Positions 17,901-28,700 of a DNA stretch of 64,000 nucleotides are shown here, piece after piece. The DNA is from Chamaecrista fasciculata (Eukaryota; Streptophyta; Magnoliopsida; Fabales; Fabaceae), in the NCBI GenBank assembly GCA_003254925.1, contig QANZ01003656.1, positions 41,611 to 105,610 on the forward strand, given 5' to 3'. The translations under genes and the position numbers were made by a program. Under the pieces are notes generated by a model that did no database searches, was not told where the DNA came from, and saw only the letters and a list, made by a program, of their open reading frames with translations. Within the stretch, counting starts at the first letter, position 1, and every line of letters begins with the position of its first letter.

Positions 17901-20416
17901 TCAGAGGTAATAATTTCATAGCAATACTAATTCAGAGGTAATAATTTCATACCAATACTTACTTTCTTTTCAGATTCTTTTCCCTTGGTTGCCAAAGGAG
18001 GAGGTATAAAAGACGGGACATACCTGCAAAGAATATTAAGCATAAACCGCCATACTAAAATTGTTTATCAGTTGAACAATAAGGAAAAAGAAAAGAAAAG
18101 GGAAAATATTGAAATAACCAATCACAAAAGATCCCCAACCCAGTCCTCCCATCGTCCCCAAAGGAAAAAGAAACTATTGACTTCATAGATAGTAAGACAA
18201 ATAATTAGTAACTTCTGGTATTTCCACTGAGTAATCCAGCAAACTCATTCACAAGACACATAATTCTCATCCCAACTAACCATTTCACTTCAGGGTGTTG
18301 TCTTTTATTAGTGGAAACTCAGTGTCATGAAAGAATAAAATGCAGGATGTCATTGCCAGGTCATGCACAAGCTGAGTATCAATGCCATGGCCTTAGCAAC
18401 CTATGAACTAGTATTAGTTGAAACAGTCATTTAGAGGATTACGGTTTCAAAAAGTAGGCAAGATGGAGTTGATTGTATCAGGAAGCTCTACATATTGCTT
18501 CCAACTTGTTCAGTATTTCATGAAAGGACCCAAGACATAGAAGTTGACTGTAGCTTCATTATAGGAAAGATACTTACTGGATTTGAATTTTTACCCATTT
18601 GCGTCTAACTATGGGGACAAATGGGTATGGGTCTAGAAATTTTTCTAAGTATTATTAATGGTTTGGATAGTATGATACCCAACCTGCCCTAGAAAAGTTG
18701 AAGAGACTGAATACAGTGGAGGGATATCCTGGTGCAGCAGAACGTTAGATGATCTAAAACGGTGGCCAAAATGGTAATGAGAAAGCAGCTTAACCTGCAA
18801 ACTTCAAAATAAGAAATCTTGATAGGCCATACTGCCTAAAAGGGCTTTGGGAGTAGTATTTTTCTTCCACACCTCCCCCCCCTCTCTCAAAATTCCTCAA
18901 ATAACACAATTAGACTTAGAAACAAAAAAAAAAATGAAGTTCTTGATTTTGATACATGTACCAATAAAAGCATTGCAAAGTTTGAGTTTTAGATCATCAT
19001 GATTCAAGAAAATCTAAAATTGATTTACAAGAGGAATGAAAAATGCTAGAACTTCAACTTCAAATATCTCAAAGAAGAAGAGCCTTTTCACAATGGGTCT
19101 ACAGTAGGTGATGTAACCAATAATAACTGTGAAGAGTGGAAATCTATTTATGAGAAAATAGGAGGATAGCAGGAAGGAAGGATAAGGTATCCTAAAAAAC
19201 AGAATGAAAAACACAAAATCAACCAAAGATCAAGGCTTCCTGTCTATCTGCATATGATTTATGTACAATAGAGATTTTCCACCAATAGCCTCAATTATAT
19301 TGATATGGCATGACATCGATACTTGACAGGCTCACTTAACTTCCACAATTTGATATTATATACAAATTCACCCAAATTTGGGACAATTGTCATTAGCCAA
19401 TCTAAATCATCACCTCAATGCCGAGAAAAAAGAAGAAGAAAAAGACACTAAACTTCCCACAGATAACTTTTTTTTTTTACATCAACAGGAAGCCACACTG
19501 TCTCAGGTTCTTGCTTTTGAGACATATGCTATGACTTTCAGCAACATGTGTACTACAGCTAATCTAGAAAAATAAATCAAGAAAGTACAACTTGAATTTC
19601 TAAACAAGATTTTTCTTTTGTGCAGGAAGTATGCCACATGCTTAAGTGTTGGAGGAAAACTATATCCTACTAAATGATTTACCAAGACCTGGAAACAACA
19701 TACCAGTAATACTAGGTTCCGACAAATAATGCTTAGATTAGGTTGACTACACAATTAAATCAAATCATTATTCATTTAAAGTAATTAGTATTTTATTACT
19801 TCTACAAGAAAAAGCCTACAAACATAAAGCTATATCTGACAAACATGTTCCCAAGCATGATACCTGATGAAAAGAGGATAGCAACATGGTTAATCAAAAG
19901 CATTTATTTACCTACTTCCCTTCTTTGAACCAGACACCCCATCTTTGGACTTTTCACCTGCCATCCGCGAATGAATAAAAAAGTTCCATATTTTTATTAA
20001 TGGTATCCAAAATGATAGCAAAAACTATATATTTATCCACAACATATATCTGTAGTCAAGATTTCAAGAGTGGGCAGGAACAACATAAATGGGAAGGAAA
20101 TCAGTACATAATTTATCAATTATACTAACCCTCAGAATCAGTCTTCAACTTTTCATTGGGATTAATTGTTCCTCCTCGAACAAAGGCCTTTGACCCAGGA
20201 GTGGTATCTCCTTGAAATGACTCAACAAACTCGGCATACAAGCGGGCAGTCTCATCTTCTGCTCTCTGCAGATGCCAAAAACCATTAAACAGCTAAAATG
20301 GTATTTTCAAACAAGCTCTGAATTGGATTAATGAACCTTACCTTCTTCTTTGCCTCTTCCTCTTCTCTATGCTTTTGGAATGGTGTTTTTTTCCTTGTAA
20401 TAGAGAAGGAGCTCAT
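11936..20416 (-). CDS. SR140: SR140/U2SURP-type U2 snRNP-associated splicing factor
   Basis: A homologue of human U2SURP, a U2 snRNP-associated protein of the spliceosome. Seventeen coding exons: 20416-20342, 20265-20130, 19957-19912, 18023-17963, 17867-17715, 17343-17227, 17133-16968, 16171-16059, 15954-15883, 15748-15527, 15343-15285, 15140-15056, 14949-14812, 14448-14224, 14139-13337, 12684-12518 and 12225-11936. They total 2928 nt, or 975 aa, in a continuous frame. Domain order: basic/charged N-terminus (MSSFSITRKKTPFQKHREEE), RRM at ~188-270 (TTNLYVGNLSPK, NCGFVAFMNR), SURP at ~328-385 (HVIDTMALYVLDGG, GNPLFNFLFELGS), CID-type domain at ~440-600 (DIMESFNDLYRSVTGRI), cwf21-like segment (MNEEQRQKLRRLEVALIEYR), then a tail dominated by RD/RE/RS pairs. 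The ATG at 20416 matches the conserved start; an in-frame upstream ATG at 20500 is less likely. Confidence 0.95.
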
Positions 20417-21953
20417 CTTCACATAGAAACTACAAGGTTGATAAGATTCAAAACCATTGTAAAAGCTCAAACAGAAATCTGATGAGAAGTTAGGCTGCAC
20501 TCAGTTTTGGAAATATTCCCTAAGCTTTTGTAATCATTTTTTCTTTATCTAGAAGCAACTTCTTTTTTGTTGTTTTCGTTATTTACAATCAACAATAAGT
20601 TAATGGAATAAAAATGTGCTGGTAATACTGAAAGACTGGAGAAAATAAATTTCCAAATCCCAACCAGATAACCTTCCAGAAAAAAGAAAGTAGTAACAAA
20701 GACACCAAGGACAATTACTAAATGCTCATGACTAACAGTCTAATGCAAACTAATTTATGTTTCCAAAGCCTTCCTATGATGCAGTTCCTGCCTTCTCAGT
20801 TAAGTTACCCAAACTAAAAAAAAAAAAAGTGAAATGCTTATTAAGCTAGCTTTAAAAAGCCAACACAATGGTTGAACCAAACTTCCCCTAATTCACAAAA
20901 TTCACTGACTTCCCCTAAACCACCAACCAAAGATACAGAGGCAATTCACCAAGACACCAAGTCTAATCCAATCGAAATCCCCAGTACAAACATTTCTCAA
21001 AATAAACATCTAAGATTAATACCCATCTCAACTCCGAAGAAACGCAGGAAAGTAGTGATACCACAAAATAATTAAGTAAAACTTACTGGGTATCTAACAT
21101 GTATTAAACAGTAATGTGAAATTGTATCCTAACCTCAAATTGACTCAGTGAGCAGCAGTATAGTAGCTGCAACTGGAATCCAAAGGAGTTTACGATTGAG
21201 CACGAATTGAAGTAATGCGCAACCAGAGTCAGAACAGCGCAGTGGCGTGAAAACTTCTGAGGGGAAAACAAAAACTTCAGGCACAGTGAAAGAAAAATAA
21301 ATACAACATACAGAAGCTAATGGGTAATCGAAAGCCATTCTTGGGGATATAATAAAATAAAGATTAAATGAGTGGTATATGCAGATTAGATAGAAAACAT
21401 ACAGAAGCATGAGCCTTTGGAATCGATGAACAAAGAGGGAGATTTGAGGGACGAGTGAGACCGATGAGAGAGAGAGAGGTCACCTGGGTTTTGTTCTTCG
21501 GCTCCGTTTGGGTTTTGTTCGTCGTCGGGTCGGTAAGAAGCAAGGTAATAAGCATACTTGATTCATGTGTCAATAAGCGTTTCCTTTTTCCACAAAAAAA
21601 AATTAAAAATAAGCGTTTCCTTTTTATTTATTTTTATGTCAAAACATTTTTTTTTAATTTTTCATTGTTATATTTATCAATTTTTTGCTAATGAACCTTG
21701 TTTAAATTTTGGTGGATATTAAAAAATATGAAAAATATCTAAATCTGTCATTTTAAAAAAAATTATTTTTTATAATTATTATTAAATTTAATATTGACCA
21801 AATTTTAAAGTTAAATAATGTTATATTTAAAATTAGATAAAAATTAAAAAAAATATTACTTTTTAATTAAAAAATTATACAAATCAAAAGCTCAATAGAT
21901 TTTTTTGTCAATTTTTTAAATCAAAAGCTCAATATATTCTAATTTTTTTTTTT
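20417..21953. other. SR140 5' region and AT-rich intergenic DNA
   Basis: This lies upstream of SR140. A GA-rich stretch near 21455-21482 and mixed-composition sequence at 21130-21550 are plausible places for an untranslated first exon and promoter, but no exon can be fixed without transcripts. From 21590 to the N gap the DNA is very AT-rich with no gene. Confidence 0.4.
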
Positions 21954-22206
21954 NNNNNNNNNNNNNNNNNNNNNNNNNNNNNNNNNNNNNNNNNNNNNNN
22001 NNNNNNNNNNNNNNNNNNNNNNNNNNNNNNNNNNNNNNNNNNNNNNNNNNNNNNNNNNNNNNNNNNNNNNNNNNNNNNNNNNNNNNNNNNNNNNNNNNNN
22101 NNNNNNNNNNNNNNNNNNNNNNNNNNNNNNNNNNNNNNNNNNNNNNNNNNNNNNNNNNNNNNNNNNNNNNNNNNNNNNNNNNNNNNNNNNNNNNNNNNNN
22201 NNNNNN
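21954..22206. other. Assembly gap of 253 Ns
   Basis: Unsequenced bases. The gap directly abuts the left arm of an inverted-repeat MITE (22207 onward), so palindromic sequence may have caused the break. Confidence 1.
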
Positions 22207-22523
22207 TGTGGTATTCTCCATTAACACTTTGGTACCCTTTGGAGCTATTTTGTAATTTTAACCATAATAAATTTTACAAAAATTACATATTGACCCCAGA
22301 AAAATTTTAAATTTTCCATTTTAGTCCCTATATAATATGTATCCAGGGACCTATTTGTAATTTTTTGAAAATTTTTTGGGGTCAATATGTAATTTTTGCA
22401 AAATTTGTTATGGTTAAAATTACAAAATAGCTCCAAAGGGTACCAAAGTGTTAATGGAGAATACCACAGGGTACCAAAATGAAATAGGGTCAAACCACAG
22501 GGTACCAAAATATAATTTACCCT
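22207..22523. mobile_element. Palindromic MITE, GGGTAAATTA family, left end lost in gap
   Basis: The left half (22207 to about 22340) is the reverse complement of the right half. It begins TGTGGTATTCTCCATTAACA, and the right half contains TGTTAATGGAGAATACCACA. The right half continues to CAAAATATAATTTACCCT at 22523, whereas the left half is cut by the Ns before reaching its terminus. Homologous to 1514-1757. No coding capacity. Confidence 0.75.
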
Positions 22524-23376
22524 TTTTTTTCATCTATGAAGTGTTATAGTGAGGATCAACCTAGGATTTCTTGATCCAACCTATCCTCCATACAAAGGTT
22601 GAGCCCATGAGACTTGGCCCATTTTATAAGCCCATTATTTGTTTACTAAACAAAGAGTATTTTTAAGCCCATGCTATTCTGCAGTAACTCTCTCTCTAGC
22701 TTCTCTCCAGACCTTCTCTCTTGCCGCTCTCCACTCCATATTTGTAGCGTTTGGGTTGCTGCTGCTCAGCGGCGGTGACCCCCCGTCCTTTAGGTATGCT
22801 TTTGACTTTCTCCTCCATTAGGGAGGCTTTTTCCTTCCATTAGGGAAGGTTTTTTCTTCCATTAGGGAAAATTTTCCCCTTTCATTAGGAAAGGGTTTTC
22901 TTCTTGTCTTTTGTAGGTTTTTCAGATCTGCAAATGGAGCTCGATCAAAGAAGAAAACGGGTTAAGAAGATTTATCTCTCTGAGAGGGATGAGGGGTGTG
23001 TTGCCTCTTGATTTATCTTCCAAGTTCTCCTTCTTTTAGTTTTTTGTAGATCTGACTGTATAGGAGATCTTAATCTTATTTTCTGTCTTAGGTGTGTTGC
23101 CTAGGATTTTTCTTCTTCTCCTATACTATTGTAATATGATCTGTTGAGCGTAAGACTGTGTTCAAATTGTTAGATCTCTGCCTTACTATGTCTCTCAGTT
23201 GTTGTATGGCCTTGTGCCATTTTCTCATCAACGGATATTTCCTTCTGACCAAAAAAAAAATTCCCTTCTGACCAAAAAAAAAATTCGCTAAGTGTATTGA
23301 ACTATTGATCATATTGAGATTTGTTGTTAAAACATAATTTGGTGAGTGATTTATATATATTTTTTGCCAAAGTCCT
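22524..23376 (+). other. Transcript-like non-coding segment ending in A-tracts
   Basis: No gene is recognised. Positions 22817-22890 contain about four tandem copies of a 'CCATTAGGGAAGG' phrase. The segment is CT-rich like plant 5' UTRs at 22681-22760. It ends near 23250-23283 with CCTTCTGACC followed by an A-tract, given twice in tandem. This resembles the 3' end of a retroposed transcript or non-LTR element, but no reverse transcriptase or target duplication was found. Confidence 0.35.
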
Positions 23377-23671
23377 ATTTTGGTCCCTCAGTTATGCTTA
23401 GTGTTCTAAATTAATCCCCCAGTTATTTTTCATTTCATATTGGTCCCTCACTTATGCAAAATTTGACAAAGTTGGTCCCTCAAACAGTTTCCATCCATTT
23501 TTCCGTTAAAAAAAAGATAAAATTAATTTTTAACTCCTAAAAATTTAAATTTTTTACATTAAGGACCTTTTTCTTTATAATAGAACCAAAATGTAAGAAA
23601 AAAGAAATACATGAAAATTTTAGTTTATTTTACACAAAAACACAATTCGCTCTCTTTCTCTCTCTCTCATC

Positions 23672-24127
23672 CAGCCAAGATAGCAGAAACGAGAAGCGTA
23701 CCGACCGTCCAAAATACTTCTTCTGCTCACTAGGTCCAAGAAGCCAACTCTGTTGCGTCTCATCCAACGGCCGCGATAATGCCGCTCGATCGAAATCGTT
23801 CAGATTCCGACTCCGATCGTCGTCGGTTGCGGAATCCGTCGCATTAATCTCCAGTGGACCACCCCACAGATCCCTACCGTACATACTCATCAGTTAATGA
23901 AACTCAGATTGAAGGAATCAATTACCACCGACAATGGAATACAGAAACAGATCTGGGAATGAGGGAAGATTGAAGAATGAAAGAAGATGAAGATAAATAG
24001 AGAGAGAGCACACTGAAATACTGTGTTTTTACTTATTAGTAATGTACTCTGTTTGATCTGTTTCGGTTTCTAATTCACTGAATTTTGTTGAGTATAAAGC
24101 TTTTCAAGTTTGAATCGTCGATCGGCG
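23672..24127 (-). pseudogene. Captured exon 1 and 5' UTR of KORRIGAN-type endo-1,4-beta-glucanase
   Basis: From the ATG at 23890 the minus strand reads [15 protein letters not shown], then [20 protein letters not shown], then [17 protein letters not shown], ending EQKK. This is the conserved cytosolic N-terminus of the membrane-anchored GH9 cellulase KORRIGAN. Right after EQKK about 40 nt are missing and the frame shifts. In the next frame the sequence continues [15 protein letters not shown], the start of the KORRIGAN transmembrane anchor, and then homology stops at the transposon arm. Upstream of the ATG is a CT-rich leader (roughly 23891-24010), probably the captured 5' UTR. The fragment lacks the catalytic domain and cannot make a working enzyme. 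Confidence 0.85.
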
Positions 24128-24322
24128 GGGTTGAAGGTAGAGAGAGAGGGAGAGGGGGTTGTGTTTTTGGGTAAAATAAACTAAAATATCGTGAATTTCT
24201 TCTTTTTTACATTTTGGTTTTATTATAGAGAAAAAGGTTCTTAATTTAAAAAATTTAACTTTTAGGAGTTAAAAATCAATTTTATCTTTTTTTAACGGAA
24301 AAATGAATGAAAACTGTTAAAG

Positions 24323-24788
24323 TAGGGATGATCAAAATACCCATATCCAATGGAGACCCTGAAATTTACCATATGGGTATGGGTCTAGACCTGAACCCAT
24401 CTTTAATGGGTACGGGTCTGGGTATGGTGGTACCCGTACCCTACCCATATACCCATTAATAATAATAAATATATTTTTATATATAAAAAATATAATATTT
24501 TAACACTTTTTATTTAAAAAATATTAAACTTTTTATAAATATTGAAATATTTGATTTTTTTTTTAATTTTTAGTAGTTATAAATGTAAAAAGTTAGATGA
24601 ATATAAATTTTATATTAAAAAAAGAGTTTATTTTAAAACTTTTCCGGGTATGGGTCCGGGTATGGGGATTAGACTATCCAGCGGGTATGGGTATGGGGAT
24701 TATTTTGGTACTCGCTCATTTACGGGTATGGGTCCGGGTATCATAGTACCCTACCCATACGGCCATACCCTACCCATGATCATCCCTA
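24323..24788. mobile_element. Non-autonomous hAT-like MITE nested in the right arm
   Basis: 466 bp with terminal inverted repeats TAGGGATGATCA and TGATCATCCCTA. It is flanked by TGTTAAAG (24315-24322) and TGTTAGAG (24789-24796), an 8-bp duplication with one mismatch, as expected for hAT elements. It contains repeated GGGTATGGGT phrases near both ends and an AT-rich middle. The uninterrupted left arm of the host element shows the pre-insertion sequence, supporting these boundaries. Confidence 0.8.
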
Positions 24789-24934
24789 TGTTAGAGGGAC
24801 CAACTTTGTCAAATTTTGCATAAATGAGGGACCAATATAGAACGAAAAAATAACTGAGGGACTAATTTGGAACACTGAGCATAACTGGGAGACCAAAATT
24901 TTATGACTCTTAAAACACAATGTGATGTTACCGA

Positions 24935-25083
24935 CAAGTGTTCGATGTAGTGGTTGGGGAAATACATCCTAGATGAGAGGACCCAGGTTCGATCCCTAGA
25001 GTCGACATTGTTAGGAGGGCACGACCATTTTGTCTCTGTAGCCCGAATGGGATTAGTTATGGAACCCATAACATTACCTAAAA
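24935..25083 (+). mobile_element. tRNA-derived SINE
   Basis: About 149 bp ending in an A-tract. A pol III B-box-like GGTTCGATCCC is at 24986-24996 and an A-box-like TGTAGTGGTTGGGGA is at 24946-24960. It is flanked by a 23-bp direct repeat with one mismatch, containing ACACAATGTGATGTTA (24912-24934 and 25084-25106), the target duplication of LINE-type integration. The tRNA-like head does not have a complete cloverleaf, so it is not a tRNA gene. Confidence 0.85.
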
Positions 25084-25106
25084 AAAACACAATGTGATGT
25101 TATCGA

Positions 25107-25781
25107 TTTGAGAAACTCTACTTTTAAGTCATCATCTCCTTTTGTTAGATTTAGTAATAGTAATTCTGTAATTCACTAATTTGGCACCGGTAAACCCATT
25201 AGCAATTTTTTTATTTGAATTCACATTAGCAAATATTTGTCTTCTTCCAATTAGCAATACTAATAGTTAAATTAAGGAATTGGTAATAATTAAAATTAAA
25301 AATTCTGGCCAAAAAAAATAATAATTAAAATTAAGAATGAATGAATAGTTTAGTCTCAAAGAAAGACAAAGATGCATCATTTTTCAATAAGTTTCATTTT
25401 GGTTTTACAAAAAGCACTTTAGTTTCAATATAATCTTTATATTTATCCCATTCATAAATGATAGACACAATATGGATGATGAAACCTAATAATAAAGTTT
25501 GACTGAAACATATTTTGACAGTGTAAGTATATTCTATAAAGAAATTAAATAGTGAGCAATAGATGATTGAAATTTTGATGCCAGATGAGATGAGTTTATG
25601 ACTAACAAGTAATATAACAGACCTACAAAGTTCAATCTAACCAATTGCATTTCAATCGGAACATAATAAAAAGCAAATTCTTCTAAAACAAAAAGACTAG
25701 AGATTGAAGGAAAATCTCAATAATCAGATTAAACTAAATCACAAGATAAACAACTACTAAAGCACAGACACGGTTAGGGAA
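25107..25781. other. AT-rich intergenic DNA and probable 3' UTR
   Basis: No gene is seen. The right part should be the 3' UTR of the minus-strand RRM gene ending at 25782. Confidence 0.5.
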
Positions 25782-28700
25782 TCACCGTCCTCTTGAAACT
25801 GCTTCATCCATCTCACTCTGTGATGAAGGAAACAACTCAATGTAGCGACTCCCAAGTGTCATCCTGTCTTTTGCCATTGCTGCTTTTGAATCTTCAGCAC
25901 TTGCGAATTCAACATAAGCTTCCCCAGAAGGTCTTCCCTCTGAATTCATCACAATATGAACGGAATCCTCAGACAGCACAAAATCCTTAAAGAAGTCCAC
26001 TATGTCATCCTTACTAGCAGAAAATGGCAATCCTCTCAGTCGCAGCACCCCAGTGTGCTCGGCTGAATCTTTTCCTTCGTCGTAGGATTTAGCCCTTGAA
26101 GTATTTCGCCGTGGCGGACTACCACCACGGGTATCAGAAACTTCATTTGCAATTGCCTTGTAGTATTCCTGCCTCTTACTTCTGAAAACCTCAACATATC
26201 TCCTACCCATGTTCTGCCTGTTTCTTTGAAGAGCAAAGTCAACTTGAAGAGGGTACCCCAGAACACAGAAACCTTCCCCAGTGAACTTGCCACCTTTGTG
26301 AACAAAAAGGACATCAACTATGTCTAGACCATGGAAGAACTCAGCTACATCAGTTTCAGTGCAGTCAAAGGGGAGGCCTCGCAGTCGAACAACTGAAAAA
26401 GGTGAAGGCTGGCTAACATATCCATAAGGAGAAGGATTGTACATAAAACTGGAACCAGGAGAAGTCCCATAGAATGATGAACCCGGATCAACAATCCGTT
26501 GACGTTTTGCAGCCATTTCACGCCCATCACCACCATCAGCAAATTTCCTAGTTTTCACCAGAAAACCGGAATAGATAATGAGAAACTCATTAATAGTTAA
26601 TAAAGCAATGGAAAAGTTAGTTCAAACTTCAAAGAAGCAGAATTTGGCACTTTGAGTCCTTCAAAAGCTAGTTCTTTGGCACCAAGATTTGAAGTCCCAG
26701 CAAAACTTCTTTAAGGTAATACTACTCAATTATGTTCGATGGAAAACTTATTTCCTGAGATTCTGAGGACCAAAACCTATTAATCTTGGTCAGGGTGTCA
26801 TCTTTCGGACCCTTCCCGATTATACCCTCTGGCCCTTCCACCTCTTTAGGTAGGTCTACTGAGGGTAATTTTCAACAATGCTCATATCAAGAATTTTCTT
26901 AGTTTGCTACACAATTAATTGGTCCCAACATTAGGCCCGCATCCCAGGCTTATTAATCAGTTCATGTTTTCCAGTTTTTGGACACTTTCTAGACATTATT
27001 TTTTGGAAAGAAATTTCTGCCAACGCCAAGTTCTTTATGTCAACTCTAAATTTCAGTCAATCACAACCATCATGAAAATTAACCTAGGCCAACACAAAAT
27101 GGAAGCGGATTCTCAAAGTTGCTTTCTATTGCAACCACATAAACCAAAAAGTAACAAGGTCTCACAATATGCATTAGCTGTCTTGATTTACTCGTAGAAG
27201 AGGCTCTACGCGCCTCTACCAAACAAGAGACCAATGGAAAAACTCTTTCATCTAATGAATGGTATAAAAGCTGCAAAAAAGTATCTATTGAATATATCAA
27301 AGTTTGACTCAAATTTTCAGCTATGATGTACCTGTGAGGTGCTCTACCTTGGGACAATGGGTTCCTACCTTGGAACTGATTTGGTGAATGGTGATTATAT
27401 GTTCCTTTATTCGAACGGAAAAGCCATGATCTGATTTAGTGACTATGGGTTCCTTTATCAGATTGGAAAACAAGTCTTTCGGTATGAGTTATAGGCAAGG
27501 AAGCAAGTGAAATCAAAAGTGAGAGTGAGTTAGAGGGAAAACGTCCATGAAAATTTTTTTGGCTTTTTCATACGCTCAGATATTTCTAAATGGAGAGCAA
27601 GTTGGAAGTTAAGGGCTTGTATGTACTATGTTCAATCAATGGGGTGGGAAAATGGCCTAAACGGTTGTTTTTATGTTTTATGTAGTAGAGTTGCAGCCAT
27701 CAGCCATCTAATGCAAGAAAAACACCTTATTTCTAAAATGAAAAATTCCGCCTATTCTTGTGGCAATTCAATGCATTTGAACTGGTAAACCTTGTCAAAT
27801 ATTTGTTCACCCTAGTACAGTGATGTTAAACTTATTTCCCATGCCATTGCATTATCTCAATGAAACACATATAACCATCTGAAGGATAAAATGTAAAGAA
27901 AACATTTTTATTATAATGATTTCAGCAAACATCAAACAACATAATACTAAAAACCCTTTATTTTCATAGAAAGCGTTTAGGACTTAGCACAAGCAGTTAC
28001 ATCATAAGAATGTCTAGGGGAAGATACCCCTCTCCCATAAAGCTAGAAAAACAAACAAATAAATAAACAAGGGCTAGAATACCACATCAGAACTCTTCAA
28101 AGCAACAGTCCTAAACCAGTGGACTTCTCACCTGTAAACTCTGAGGGCAAGAATACATAGATTAAGGATCACAATTACTGTTGAAGGTTAGAAATCTCAA
28201 GGGACTTATAATAAGTGGTAGTTTCAGCAACTAAGCTATTAATGAATCTATTGATCAGAAAGATTCAGCACTGATTACCCAGTTGATGATTAGCTGATTA
28301 CCTTTTGTTTGGAATAGGTAAAATGGAGAGAACATACAAGATATAGGATAAGTAAATACAGATGCAAATATTACACTTTACCTTCAAGGATGTATCTCTA
28401 TCGAAGCTTTGCTAAATATCAGACAGTACAATACATACAATCAAGAAACATTATAATCAGATAACACTAACAATAAATGCTTCTTTATTGTGTCACCAAG
28501 ATATTTAGATATAAACAAATCTTAGATTCTTGAAAACTGTATCCACCTACTTTCGACAAGAACAGTACAGACATGCCTGCATAATTCTAAAACGGCCCTA
28601 GTGTTGTAATAACAAGAAAAAAGGGCATAATGCCCTCTTCCACCAATTCATTAATTCAATGCCAGCAAGAATCTCCATCATTAGATTTGGAGGCAAGATG

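Larger units (their letters stand above)
23377..24899. mobile_element. Inverted-repeat transposon carrying a captured host gene fragment
   Basis: Arms of roughly 300 bp face each other: about 23377-23675 on the left and about 24127-24899 on the right, the latter interrupted by a hAT MITE at 24323-24788. The outer end is ATTTTGGTCCCTCAGTTATGC on the left, and the right end is its near complement. Both arms share GCAAAATTTGACAAAGTTGG and a stretch around TTAACTCCTAAAAATTTAAA. The ~450-bp interior is a piece of a KORRIGAN gene on the minus strand. Without the nested MITE the element is about 1.05 kb. No clear target duplication, so the superfamily is uncertain (Pack-MULE-like or other TIR type). 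The element makes no transposase. Confidence 0.8.

Noticed and set aside
18580..18690. GGGTATGGGTCTAG segment in an SR140 intron, like the hAT MITE
   Set aside because: Only short phrases are shared; no termini or TSD, so I could not call a copy.
21916..22227. Open frame across the N run
   Set aside because: It consists of unknown bases.
23630..23890. KORRIGAN-like frame as a real 86-aa gene
   Set aside because: It has an internal deletion and frameshift, lacks the catalytic domain and sits inside transposon arms; kept as a captured pseudogene fragment.
24542..24823. Plus-strand frame rich in Gly-Met-Gly (GMGPGMG)
   Set aside because: It is the translation of the GGGTATGGGT repeats at the ends of the hAT MITE; there is no gene.
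24935..25083. tRNA gene suggested by the GGTTCGATCCC box
   Set aside because: No full cloverleaf can be formed, and the A-tail plus long TSD identify a SINE.
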